Notes under the pieces: generated by a model
Databases searched by the model: none
Told to the model about the DNA's origin: nothing
Seen by the model: only the letters and a program-made list of their open reading frames with translations
Translations under genes and position numbers: made by a program
In this document: positions 36,348 through 46,984 of the stretch, one piece after another
Layout of the letters: every line of letters begins with the position of its first letter
How positions within the stretch are numbered: position 1 is the stretch's first letter
Assembly: GCA_001972305.1 (NCBI GenBank)
Contig: BDDD01000078.1
Span: 1,030,428 to 1,094,427 of the forward strand
Reading direction: 5' to 3'
Source: Cephalotus follicularis
Lineage: Eukaryota; Streptophyta; Magnoliopsida; Oxalidales; Cephalotaceae
Length of the DNA stretch: 64,000 bases

Positions 36348-38064
36348 TAGCCTTCACCGAGCTGAACCCGCTGAGTTGACTCAACCTTCAACAACCGGAC
36401 CATTCGACGTCGATCTAGCCTAGAAACTAACATAGATAAAGCCAAACCTCAAGATGAAGCTTAGCTCCATCTATATTGATCACGACGGTTGAAAAGGTGT
36501 CGTTGGAAACGAAGCTCCAAGCTTCAGTGTCCATGGAGAAGAAGGAGACAAGAGATGGAGAGGAAGAGAAGCGTTGCTAAAGAAAAAACACTATGTTTCT
36601 CTCTCTCTTTGTCGGTGATAGGCCGAAAACGATGGCGAACGACAGTGACATTCTCTCCTTCTCAGTTGAAAGCGCCAGGCGCTATATAAGAAAACTAGCG
36701 TCTCTCTTTTTTCTATATGGCCATCTCCCACTTTTCCTATTTTATGTGCCCAGCACATTTTTTTTTATTTCATTCTCCACTTTGCAACTTCCCATTATAT
36801 ATCAATAAGACATTTGGTGGGGGTAGACATAACACACCACATCCATGTGACGCGATGAGACACACAAATGAATAATTAATATATACTAGTTACCAAACTA
36901 GATTTACCACCAAGTGGCATGTGTGCAACATGAGCACTTTTCGGATAATCAGACGGGACCAGAAAGTCCGGTTTGAAATCTAGACGACAATAAATTCCCA
37001 GAACATCCGAGGGTTCTGGTACGACCATCCAAATAGACTATCAAAATAGCCCTGGTATGATATCAATATCCCTCGGGATGATGACGGAAACACTACACGC
37101 AAATCAAAGAAGGATGATACCTTCCTATTTATAAGACCATCATCGGTTTGCGTGTAGCGTTTCCCTCATCATCCTTGGCTCTGATTGCGGCGTACGGTCA
37201 GGATGTATCAACCCTAGATGTAGCCGTAATGACTATAAATCCATAAACATATTGAGACTATCGGAAGACCTCCTCATAAACCTAGTTTCCAGTCCGCCGG
37301 CACCTGGACAGGTTTTGTCGAGTCTGCAATGGATACATATATTATAGAGTCGATCACCCCTCGCTATTAGTGTGACGATCCCTTCTTGCGCACTTGCTTG
37401 TATTTGCATATAGATTCCACGAGGTCCAAAGACAACCCGTTTGCCAGCTCGTGGCTAGAGCTGGGTAAGTCAGAAATCAAAGCCAGGCAGTCACTATACA
37501 ATGCTAAACAGATGCTCAGGTCTAAGGAATAGCACAAGTCTCGTATGGCCCGACTATAGACTACCGATACAGATAGGAATCACTATTGACACAGGTAATT
37601 GACCATCCAAATATGTATCCTATGGTGGGTCAGTTCAATGAACATGCTCCCAGCATGCACCTCGTATTAGCTTTAGGGGTAAACCCCAAGTGGCAATGAG
37701 ATAATTCACCATCCACTGAACCTGGGAGCAAGCCCAACACGACAAGTCTATCCGATTCATCAATTTCCCTAAGAAAGTGAACCTACGACTTGGAACATTT
37801 TGTCAAACGGGAGTAACGTAGTCATTCTCATAGCCTTCCTGGAACGATATCCAACCCTTTGAATGACGGGGCGCCATATATGCTTATAGATAATATATAA
37901 ATTAAACTGAGTCAAGAATAATTTTGGCATAACTCACATATGGCTTGAAATTATAAATGAAAGTATGCACATATGTCACATCATAGGAATAAGACTGTTT
38001 TAACCATGGATGATAAACGCCACATTCAGCAACCTAGTGGCTTGATGGGCCACTATCTCCAACA
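36348..38064 (-). repeat. LTR E, right part (D-family solo LTR)
   Basis: Continues from 10744. The block at 36900-37000 matches 11940-12050 of the D LTR (ccaccaag..gcatgtgtg; aatcag.cgggacc). It ends ...CACTATCTCCAACA, the complement of a TGTTGGAGATAG start, and is followed by tcccg. Total LTR E length is about 1.9 kb. Frames at 36489-36808 are not conserved. Confidence 0.75.
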
Positions 38065-38300
38065 TCCCGGAGGATCAAACTTCACGAAGAGAATTACCCG
38101 ATGCATCATCTTGAGTTGGCGGCCATTATCTTTGCTATCAAGAAATGGCATCACTACTTTTATGGCACCAAGTTTGTGGTTTATGCGGACCATAAGTGCC
38201 CGAAGCACCTTTTCTCACAAACAGAGTTGAACATGAGATAGAGGAGATGGTTTGAGCTGCTCAACGACTACAACTATTATATTGAGTATTGTAGGTCCAC
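38065..38300 (+). pseudogene. Ty3/gypsy RNase H, right half of the split fragment
   Basis: Reads SRRIKLHEENYPMHHLELAA, then IIFAIKKWHHYFYG, then VVYADHKCPKHLFSQTELNMR. These are the standard gypsy RNase H motifs (HELELAA, FALKIWRHYLYG, TDHKSLKYLFTQKELNMRQRRW). An in-frame stop replaces Gln in NMR.RRW. It joins in frame to the left half ending at 10544. At 38300 it is truncated by the copia LTR. Confidence 0.9.
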
Positions 38301-39588
38301 TAATAGCAACCTAGAGGGGGATGAATAGGTTATACGAAAAGAATAACCTCTTTTTCAAACTTAATCAATATAAGATAAATATTCAGATTACTCTAAACAA
38401 TTATAAGCAATCAAATAAAGCAAATTGCAGGATTGTAAAAGAGTAAGGGAAAGAGAGATGCAAACAATTTATAGTGGTTGGGCCAAATATGCCTACGTCC
38501 ACTCTCCCAAGAAGCACTTGAGGTTCTACTAGGCTTGTAATCCCACAATCACAATCCCAACTTCTGGATTTTTACAAGTTCAACCCTAACTCAGATTTTT
38601 GCGAGCTAAATCCTAACTCGGATTTTTATAAGCTAAATCTTAACTTTGAATTCAGGTCCGAACAACCTGGTGTTACACCAATATTTACATTGTGTATTGT
38701 GTTTTCTATAACCTCTAAAAAGGTTGGATTTGAAAGTAATGCTCAGAAAACAATATCAAAAGATATAGGTTGCAAAATATAACAAAAGCTCTGAAGACTA
38801 TGAAAGTTGTATGCTAATTCACTTGTAGATTTGCTTTATACTTTTGCTGTTGATTCAGCCTCTATTTATAAGTTTCTTTGCAGTCATATAGTCTTTACAT
38901 TTGTCAAGGACCCATTGGAGTTATCTAGGGAAATTTCTCACCATTTTAGCACCTTGAGATTTTGCAGATTTTTGTGTCTGGCTGTCTTTGGCGTCAACGT
39001 TTACGCATGACGTTGATGTCTATCTCCTTATGCGTTAATTGGTTTGGTTCTTTTGCATTACACCATAAGCTTATGTTCGATTTCTGCTTTATTCACGTTG
39101 ATACGTATGTATAGCGTTGACGTGAATGTCATTTGTATGCACTCCATTTGGCTTTTGCATCCAAGTCACTGTCTGATTTGTGCTTTCTTCTGTGTTGACT
39201 TCTAAATATGGCTTTGACATTTATCTCAACTGTGTTCACACCAACATGTCTTCTTGTTGATGTTTAAGTCACTGTCTGAAATTTGCACATTTTGGCGTGG
39301 ACGTCTTATCTTGGCGTTGACGCCAATATTACAAAACCGAGCACGTTGACAAGAATAAACATTATGTTGACGAGAATCATGTTGCAAAACCCATGACACA
39401 TGCCCAAGCCCAACACGTTGACATCTAAAGTCTGGACATTGATGCCAATAGGTCTGATATGCAAATTTTGCTTTTTTTTTCACTTGCAACTTTATTTGTT
39501 TGTTTCATTTAATCAATCATTCACATCAACAAATAGATTAGGTGCTTTGTTATCATCAAAACCAAGATTGTAACACACAATGTCAACA
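38301..39588 (-). repeat. 3' LTR of copia-2 (about 1.29 kb)
   Basis: Ends ...ACACACAATGTCAACA next to a PPT, like the copia-1 LTR end (aaatgtcaaca) at 44712. 38480-38530 matches 52290-52345 of the copia-1 5' LTR (tatgcctacgtccac...ccaag). The left end, taatagcaacctagaggggg, aligns with tgaataaactacaaaggggg; its first base pair is altered. Confidence 0.8.
38992..39444. repeat. Phased CGTTGACG-type palindrome array in copia-2 LTR
   Basis: Cores include 38992/39011/39033, 39096/39115, 39193/39212, 39296/39315, 39344/39365 and 39416/39437, with within-group steps of 19-22 bp. The best unit, TTGGCGTTGACGCCAA, is palindromic except at its centre. Confidence 0.85.
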
Positions 39589-39602
39589 ATCTCCCCCTTT
39601 TT
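39589..39602 (-). other. Polypurine tract of copia-2
   Basis: The minus strand reads AAAAGGGGGAGAT immediately before the 3' LTR, the same sequence as in copia-1 (44713-44726). Confidence 0.95.
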
Positions 39603-40550
39603 TATGATGACAAAACATACACAATAAAGAGGCATAAAAAATTTTCAATACAAAATTTGTACCAATTTTTAAATTAAGACACAAAACTCCCCCTTAACAC
39701 ACACATTCCCCTTTAACTTCTGCATGAAGCTTTCTGTAAACTATTTATGCTCATTATACCTAAAAGATAAACATTAAGCATTCATTCATATATAGTCTTT
39801 AAACACAAACTCCCCCTTAATAGGATATGCATAAAGTAAAATTAACCAAACTCAGAACAAAACTCCCCCTTAATCAAAACTACTCCTTTAATCAAGATAA
39901 ACAAAACTTAAACATAAACATATATGTAGCTTTTTAATTTTCTCCCCAAAGCCTTTCAATTTTGTCCCAAAAATTTAAACACTTTCAACACATTCTTACT
40001 CATAAAATTCTAAACATAAGCATATGTAGCCTTTTAATTTTCTCCTCCTTTCTGAAAATCATCGAAAATGTATATCAAATTCATGATTTAATCAAAAACA
40101 TAATTGATCATTATTCTCCTCTTCAATAATACAGTTTACTAACCTTTTGATCATATCAAGACATATCACATATCATCACAAAATAAGAATTGAAAACTTG
40201 CAATTCATAAAACTTGATGAACATAAACACATATGATCATGTCTCCAATTCATAAACACATATGAAATTCCAAGAGTTTAAACACAAAAATGAGAAAACA
40301 TCAAGAGTTTTAAAAAACACCAGGAAAAATATCCAAGAATTGAAAATGAAACTGATCATCAAGAGTTTGAAGGACATATGCAATAAAAATAAATGAATCA
40401 TGGTTGCACGTTTTCTCCTCCTCCTCCTCCTCCTTCTTCTTCCACTTCTTCTGATTCTGAGATGTCAGCAGCTTCAATTAGCCCTTGGGCAACAAGCTTT
40501 TTCTCGAGTCTCCTGTGACATCTTTGCTGATCGTAAAAAAGATCTAGGAA
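39603..40550. other. A/T-rich untranslated region between ORF3 and PPT of copia-2
   Basis: No coding potential. Several copies of ACTCCCCCTTAA-type pyrimidine tracts (39687, 39809, 39863 and others) read as extra polypurine tracts on the minus strand, as in elements with multiple PPT-like runs. Confidence 0.5.
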
Positions 40551-40551
40551 G

Positions 40552-41609
40552 TCATCTTGCATGTGTCCATTTAATGTGCAGCTTCTTCATCTCAGCCATA
40601 AAAGTTTCCAATGAGAGTGAAGAATTGATGCTACTAGATTGTCCCAGTTGCATATGAGGTGTGGGGGTTTGTATCGGACATTGTGCTTCTCCTTGTTCCT
40701 CAACACCCTCACCTTCTACTATTCTTCTTCCTCGTTCCTTTGATAGCCACACAAAACCTTCATTGGGGTTATGCACCCTTTTCCATCCCATTCTTTTTAA
40801 GGATAAGGCATTATAGATGTCCCCAACATCTATCCTAGATGGTACCTCATTCCCAACAATAATCCCAAAATGAGAGATAATGTTGGTGATTACCATTCCA
40901 TATGGCAATGCACCATCCACCTTACAACTAGCCCTCAACGTGTTATTCATTATTAAATATGGAAGGTTTAGGGCTTTACCATTAACAATGTGCCACATAA
41001 TGTACAGATCTTGATAGCTCATTTTTTCTTGCCCACCGGTACTAGGTAGAATGTGAGTGACAGTGATGTGATGGAGCAGCCTATGCTAAGCACTAAGGAT
41101 ATTGGTTGGCTTAGCCATAGCACCGAATATGTTCCCATTAGGCTAGAATACCCTAAGGCAATCCTCTAGCACAAGTTTAGGGTCCTCCAGCCAATTCTTG
41201 GTTTCAAAAAACTTGGACCCAACAACAAGAACATTCAAGCTATTTCCTAAAACCTTATCATCAAATTTAATAACTACTATATTTACTTTAGTCGTCAACT
41301 CTAGAGTATCACTACAACTATCTCCAATATTGTTCAAATCGCTATAAAACTCTTTAATAGTTTCTACATAATAAGGAGCATTAATCATAAAATAATCTCT
41401 CCACCTTAAAGCCTCAAACCATTGTTCCAATTTAAACTTATCACCTGTAGTGAAGGAGAAATCGACAATCCTTCAACAAAGCACTTTTTGGGCGGCATAA
41501 CTATTTTTGTACCTTGATCCAACTGGTGTCTTGCCTCCTTGTGATGTGTGCATAGTCCTCGGCATGGTTTATGTATGCAGGATGTAATTTTAAAGAGATT
41601 TTGGCTCAA
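40552..41609 (-). pseudogene. Extra ORF (ORF3) remnant of copia-2
   Basis: Pieces at 41609-41406, 41430-41143 and 41022-40552 follow the ORF3 of copia-1 in order. First comes 'WFEALRWRDYFMINAPYY' with 'IKEFYSDL' (copia-1: 'IRAQSLEPFFTINLPSYPEL', 'IKEFYVRM'), then 'VIKFDDKVLGNSLNV' (copia-1 'IELDLDDLNTILRV'). Then comes a YQDLYIMWHIVNGKALNLPYLIM segment that matches 'MEAYTMYHLITGQKINVLSLMV'. Stops and frame changes separate the pieces. It lies between the PPT and the deleted pol, the same place as in copia-1. Function unknown. Confidence 0.75.
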
Positions 41610-41746
41610 GATTTTGAGAAATGAAATCAGATTTTAGAGAGAAACAGAGGAGGGAAATTAGGTTTTGACGCCAAAATGAATAGGAGTCAACAAAATCGTC
41701 CAAATCTATATATATCATATGCGTAGGCAGCAACATCTACTTTTTG

Positions 41747-42097
41747 CATTGACGCGCATCATGTACAATTTTGTATAGAAGATAACGACGTTAACGCCAT
41801 TATTGGCGCGAATATATATCGTTGAAGCTAATCGATAGCGGTGACGCTTGCAATTTCTGTTTTCGTTAACGCTTTGTTTTACCGTTGACGTCAAAACACA
41901 AAAGGAAATTATTTTCGTTAACGCGAAAATAACTGAGAGCTAAATATACGTTAACGTGGATATTTTTTTTAATGCTTATTTTAAGCGTTCACGCGAAATT
42001 AATAAAGAGGAATATTTTAGTTAACGCAGAAGAACAAAGAACTGGAATTTTTCGTTAACGTGTATATTAACGTTAACGCTAATATTGAACATTGACG
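41747..42097. repeat. Phased CGTTAACG palindrome array upstream of copia-2 ORF3
   Basis: Cores at 41747, 41789, 41820, 41839, 41864, 41883, 41916, 41949, 41986, 42019, 42053, 42071 and 42090. Steps cluster at 18-19 and 33-34 bp. ATTTTCGTTAACGCGAAAAT shows long symmetric arms. Confidence 0.85.
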
Positions 42098-42239
42098 TGA
42101 GAAGCTTGATTTTGAAAAATTTTAAGACATTTTCTTCAAGAATGAAATACTTTTATATGCTTGTATGTGTAAACAATCAATCAAACATCATCATTCACTC
42201 AATACGTATAAATGAATCATTTCAAACAATTAAAATTAA

Positions 42240-42315
42240 AACAATAAACTCTTACAAATCATGTGCTTGGAGCATAACATTGTCCATTTCTTCAAGCACA
42301 CCTACAAAACAGAAG
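42240..42315 (-). pseudogene. Copia protease-site remnant of copia-2
   Basis: The minus strand reads VCLKKWTMLCSKHMI, matching the copia-1 region VCLKALSKKTQWYLDSGCSKHMTG with an internal deletion that removes the catalytic DSG. Directly after it the array and ORF3 begin, so integrase, RT and RNase H are absent. Confidence 0.6.
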
Positions 42316-42429
42316 ATTTAACGTTTTGGTACCCAAAAGGTTTTCGGTCATTTGACGTTAGTTAAAAATGTTTCTTTCGGAACCCAAATTCTTTTAATCT
42401 TTGTACTAGATCTTCTATACCAACAAGTG

Positions 42430-42999
42430 GAAGAAATATGTACAGTCTTTCCGCAGTAATTACAATTCAATACTTTTTTTTTCTTTCTAACAATTTATTA
42501 AAAAGTTTTACTTTATTCATTTCATCCAAGCCTAAACCGGCTCTGTCAAAAATATACTGTTGCATTCCTAGTAATTTATCCAAATTATCATTACTATTCA
42601 AAAATTTGAAAAAAGTCCTTTTTAAGGCATCAATTTCTAATTTCAAATTTCAAATTTCAAATCTAAATTCTCTTTTTCTAAAGAAGAATTCTTTTCAATC
42701 ATACCTTCATCCTTTTTCATTTATAATATACAATTCTTCATTTCTTCATTTTCTTTTGCTCTATCTTTTGCAATTTTCTTTAGCAAGAGATATTCCCTAT
42801 TTGGATCATTTAAGACATCTAAAAGTTCATCATATACACATTGTAATTCATTATAACTTAGAGATGAACTAGTTACCTCACAATTGTCTTCTATTGCCAT
42901 AAACGCAATATTGGCAACATCTTCGTTTTTTCCCTCGTCGGAACTTGATTCATCACTATCGCTCCAAGTGTTGTCAGGATAAAGTATCGGATGTATCAA
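42430..42999 (-). pseudogene. C-terminal Gag remnant of copia-2
   Basis: Starts TWSDSDESSSDEGKNEDVAN and continues to NLDKLLGMQQYIFDRAGLG, matching copia-1 Gag (WDDSDESISEEDTNEEVAQ, EKLLGMQRCVFDKAGLG). It includes the acidic and coiled-coil-like Lys/Glu-rich stretch. Stops are present. The N-terminal Gag and 5' LTR are gone; the join at about 42970 is to another LTR-like sequence. Confidence 0.8.
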
Positions 43000-43882
43000 A
43001 AACGGACTTAAATGTGGAAATTAATCAAGTGATTAATTTGCACACCTGGAATATGATAGTCATAGGTTCAGGGTCTTAAAGGTAGTCAAGGACTATTTAT
43101 GGTTAGTTTACTTATGAGTAAGGCGTCTTAGTAACATACCATCGTTACCGATTTAATTTCGAACTTTCGGGTCCCGCCTCACGAGTATATGTATTAAATG
43201 CATGTATCGTATTGTTTTATAACGTGTGATAGCACATGTTATAATGTCGTGCATTAGTGATGTTACGTGACTGGCTAGTTGACGTAATATACTAATATGA
43301 TTATGGTAATAAATAATAATTAGATTATTATTTTTTCTTATCTCTCATTCTCTCTGCTCATTGAGTAGCTTATTTGGAATCGCGCTACATTAAGAAGTTA
43401 ACACGTCTTAGCTGTTACTGGTTGCATGAAGACATAACATGTCTCTTTCCTTATTGGCTGGGAAGGCAATGCATCTTCAAAGTTTGATGATGCGTTTGTC
43501 ATGCAACAGCAAGCTTGGAAAGCCTTATGTCAAGCAAAGAACATGTCCTCCGTACATGGAAACGCGTTAGTCATGGCGGCAATGAAAGGAAAGTGGTTTT
43601 CATTCAAGGAATGAATTCCATTAACAACTTTTCTGATTTGGGGGCTTTATGATGATCCACTTTTGATGGATCATGACTTTGGATGACAAAGAACCTGGAC
43701 GTTGGTGTGTGCTTGTTCCTGGTGCAAAATGATTTTGCAGAGAGTGAGCATTGTGCTTATTTCTTATTAGAGAATAAAAGAGAGAAAAAAGAAAAAACAT
43801 AGCATTGTCTTTAAACACCACAGTTTGGTCTCTATAGGCGGTGTACTTCTTTCATTGAGCATTACATTCCCTATATTGATCC
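42969..43882 (+). repeat. LTR-like remnant beside copia-1
   Basis: Starts TGTTGTCAGG. It contains a ttcgggtcccgcc block seen in the D LTRs in the other orientation, and an A-rich, agagagaaaaaag stretch near 43780. Its right side was split by copia-1. The open frame at 43621-43821 has no motif. Confidence 0.4.
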
Positions 43883-44712
43883 TGAATAAACTATTCAAAG
43901 TATAACAAGTAGTGTTTGTGTCTAAACCTCTCACAAGGTTGGATTTTACAAGATAAGATTGCTCAAAACAATGAGAACAAGAAGTAGCTCAAAATGTAAA
44001 ATGTAAACTATTTGGATGAGCTTTGGATTTTGATTTTCTTTGAAAGAGTGCTTTGAATGATGTTTGTATATTTGTTTTGCTTGTGTTATTCTCTCCTTTA
44101 ATCTTCAAAACATTCGTCCATTTATAGCTTCTTGCCTCATAGATCCGTTGGGATTAGTTTAGGATTAATTCCTTAATGGAATGTCCACTGAAATTTGTCA
44201 GAAACTGTTCCAGCTGACTAAAGCGTCGACTGTCATGCTTAAAGCGTCGACGGTCATGTGACCGTTGGGGATCTCAAATTTGAATATTCAGCTCAAAGCG
44301 CAGGCGTTAAAAGTTGGAGTCGACCGACACCTTAAAGCGCAGACACTTCGATTTGGAAGTCGATGATTAGGCTCCTTTTAATTGAAGTTGCGTCCACTGG
44401 TTTAATCGGATGGCGCTTTGCACTAACGGCAGACCCTTAGTGCCCCAAAGCGCAGACGCTTGAATATTGAACGTCGACGGTTTAAGTGTATCTGCCCCTT
44501 CTCCAAGTGCTTCACCGGTAGGCGCTTTGTTCTTGTCTCGACCGTCTGTCAAAGCGCAGACGCTTTAATCTTGAGCGTCGGCGGTCTGGGCTGTTTTCTG
44601 CATAATTCTTGTTTTGTTTTTCTCACTTTATTGCTTTCTTGCACATTAAGAAACTTTGTCAAATACAAATATGTTATCATCAAAACTTAGGATTGAGACA
44701 TAAATGTCAACA
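43883..44712 (-). repeat. 3' LTR of copia-1 (830 bp, deleted)
   Basis: Matches the 5' LTR at both ends (tgaataaacta at 43883 and ...aaatgtcaaca) but lacks about 308 bp just inside its left end, where tgaataaacta is followed almost at once by tcaaagtataac. Confidence 0.95.
44224..44583. repeat. Phased palindrome array in copia-1 3' LTR
   Basis: Pairs at 44224/44245 (cgtcgact, cgtcgacg), 44451/44472 (cgcagacg, cgtcgacg) and 44555/44576 (cgcagacg, cgtcggcg) are each 21 bp apart. Weaker pairs lie at about 44299/44319 and 44338/44359. Arms are AAAGC...GCTTT. Confidence 0.9.
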
Positions 44713-44726
44713 ATCTCCCCCTTTTT
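44713..44726 (-). other. Polypurine tract of copia-1
   Basis: The minus strand reads AAAAAGGGGGAGAT directly before the LTR. A second similar run, AAAAAGGGGGAGAA, occurs at about 44991-45004. Confidence 0.95.
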
Positions 44727-45662
44727 GATGATGACAAAATTTGTTACATTTAAAGCATGATAAGTGTTAGGATATAAACAATAACAAGAAAGTGCATATG
44801 ATGCAAAATATGAGAACTTTTTAAGTGCTCAAATGCAATAGCTCCCCCTGAGTTTATTGCCTCCCCCTTAGTCATATAAGGGATATATCACCTTGTCATT
44901 AAACCCATGATGCATTTATGCTATATCTGAAAATCTCTCCCAATCTCTCTCAAATTTACCATTTCTCCCCCATATTCAAACTTACAATATTCTCCCCCTT
45001 TTTGTTATCATCTTAAAAAGGGATAAAAGACATATCCAAACTTATGATCATGGTCCTTTGAGCATGCAATTTATGTTCCAGTTTTATCTTTTTAACAAGA
45101 AGTTACCAAAGTGAATATATCAAGGTTACTAAACCAATTTGCACATTGAGCTTAAAACCAATAAGCATTCATAATATTTTAAAAGTTGCATAGTCCATTA
45201 GTTGTACTAGAAACACCAACACATATATACATATCACAATCTGCAAATGATGAATTCAAGTTCAACACCACATTGCATATCAAAACTCAATATGCAAATC
45301 CAATTCATATATCAAACTGCAGTAACCAAGCAATCCAAGAAACACATTGCATTATCAATAGCAAAGTCATTTCCCGTTTCACGGAAAAATATGTTACAAG
45401 CTGAAATCAAATGTTCAAGCTAAGATTACAAAGCTCATTGATCATAAAGAGTAACAACAGTAAATGCAAAAGAAAATACATGAGATGCATATGCTCAATC
45501 CTCCATGTGAGTGCTCTCATCACCACCTCCGACATCGCCCTCCATATCATCGGTAGCAGCATCGTCGTCATGGCTGGAGGATGAAGCTATGAGGCCACCA
45601 TACTCTATAATGCCTGTGTCAGCAAACCTTTTTGCAAGTTTCTTCTGTCGCCTCCTTACACA
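44727..45662. other. A/T-rich untranslated region between ORF3 and PPT of copia-1
   Basis: No gene. It contains repeated CTCCCCC runs (44841, 44862, 44965, 44993), i.e. polypurine-like runs on the element strand, as in the same region of copia-2. Confidence 0.6.
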
Positions 45663-46742
45663 CTACATACTAGTCTCCATCTTCGCAATACTCTGCTGCA
45701 TACCTTTGATAGCGTCGAATATCTCATCTAGCCTATTCCTTGGAAGATGGACATCCGGGATGGGTTGAGCTTCAGGTTCGATCTGCAGGGGTATATTCTC
45801 AGCTTCTTCCCCTGCCTCGGCTTCTCCCTCCTCCTCCACAACTCTATTGGAATCCTCGTCTCTTGGAATCCAAGCACCGATCTTCTTGTGCTTTTTGAAC
45901 CCCATTCTTCCAAGGGTTCCTTTTCCCAGCTTGTCTGCACTTTGGAGATCGTGGTGCACTTCTCCAGAAAGGTCGACTTTGAAGTATTGGAGAATCTTGG
46001 TCATAACATTGCTGTAACCTAATCTCGCATTCTCCCGATCGTGAATAGAATGCACATGACAAACCATCAGGGATAGAACATTGATTTTTTGCCCGGTGAT
46101 CAGATGGTACATCGTATATGCTTCCATGTGGGTCACTTCATCGAACCCACCGGCCTTAGGGAGAATATGCATGCAAACAACACGGTGTAGGAATTTATAC
46201 TGAAAAGGTAGATTTCTAATGTACATCCTCTGAACATAGTCGACATTCTCACCAAAAAGAACACGCACACAGTCTTGCTTATCAAAGTCTTCGCTATTTA
46301 CCCTAGACCATTGGTTCCAACCCCTAGCACCACGGTTTGGAACCCTTAGGATAGTGTTTAAGTCATCTAGGTCTAGCTCAATACTCGTGTTTTTGACCAT
46401 TGTGGTTACACAATCTAACGAACTACCACGCATGCGTACATAGAACTCTTTTATGAGTTCAGGATAACTGGGCAGATTTATGGTAAAAAAAGGTTCTAAA
46501 CTTTGAGCCCTAATCCACTCAACAATGGGAAAACTTTCGCTAGTGCAAAAATCAAAGTCTAAAACTTTCCCAACAAGTATTTTCCTATTAAAGTAAGCCT
46601 CTGGGTACCTAGGTTTAGAGGCAATCACCTCAGGAGCTGCAGATTCAGTGGCAACCCCCTTTCCCTTCTTCCCCTTTTGCTCAGCCGTCTTCTTCTTCCC
46701 CTTGGAGCTTTGCCCTTGCTCAAGACCCTTGGTTCTTGTCAC
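45663..46742 (-). CDS. Copia-1 ORF3: plant transposon-associated protein of unknown function
   Basis: An intact 359-residue frame downstream of RNase H and upstream of the PPT. The N-terminus (residues 1-35) is Lys/Gln-rich and basic. Residues about 45-300 hold a domain with YFNRKILVGKVLDFDF, PIVEWIRAQSLEPFF, YPELIKEFYVRM and LDDLNTILRVPNRG. This pattern resembles the plant-specific 'putative plant transposon protein' family found in large numbers of retroelement-derived proteins. The C-terminus is acidic (VVEEEGEAEAGEEAEN) and then amphipathic (IFDAIKGMQQSIAKM). No transmembrane segment or catalytic motif is seen, so I do not call it an envelope. It is the only long frame of this element without a stop or frameshift. 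Copia-2 carries a decayed homologue in the same place. Function unknown. Confidence 0.8.
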   Translation of the reverse strand: MTRTKGLEQGQSSKGKKKTAEQKGKKGKGVATESAAPEVIASKPRYPEAYFNRKILVGKVLDFDFCTSESFPIVEWIRAQSLEPFFTINLPSYPELIKEFYVRMRGSSLDCVTTMVKNTSIELDLDDLNTILRVPNRGARGWNQWSRVNSEDFDKQDCVRVLFGENVDYVQRMYIRNLPFQYKFLHRVVCMHILPKAGGFDEVTHMEAYTMYHLITGQKINVLSLMVCHVHSIHDRENARLGYSNVMTKILQYFKVDLSGEVHHDLQSADKLGKGTLGRMGFKKHKKIGAWIPRDEDSNRVVEEEGEAEAGEEAENIPLQIEPEAQPIPDVHLPRNRLDEIFDAIKGMQQSIAKMETSM

Positions 46743-46879
46743 GGTTCAGGTTGTGTGAAGGTTTATCTTCGATTTCTGAGAGAAAATCGCCAAGAAATCG
46801 CCAGAGAGAGATAATATTTTAAGTTAGGGTTCGTATCTTTGTGAGGCAGATGGTGCTTAGAAGCTTAAAACGTGACTAA
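46743..46879 (-). promoter_or_regulatory. Putative leader/promoter of copia-1 ORF3
   Basis: On the minus strand it has AACCCTAA (telo-box type), then TATCTCTCTCTGG and a CT-rich stretch before the ATG, features common in plant promoters and 5' UTRs. The copia-2 counterpart (41610-41700) has an AAACCTAA and a tttctctct run. Promoter activity is inferred. Confidence 0.4.
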
Positions 46880-46984
46880 AGCGTCGACAGAGTGGATTTA
46901 AGCATCGGCGCTTACACCAATTTCCCCAATTTCGAACCCTAATTTTGTTTTAAAGCGTTGACGCTTTGAAAGCAACGGTCGGCG
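46880..46984. repeat. Phased palindrome pairs upstream of copia-1 ORF3
   Basis: Cores at 46880 (cgtcgaca) and 46901 (catcggcg), then 46956 (cgttgacg) and 46977 (ggtcggcg); both pairs are 21 bp apart. Same unit type as in this element's LTRs. Confidence 0.8.

Noticed and set aside
45663-46742. Envelope gene of a retrovirus-like element
   Set aside because: Position fits, but there is no signal peptide, transmembrane segment or fusion-like stretch; the domain resembles a plant transposon-associated protein instead.
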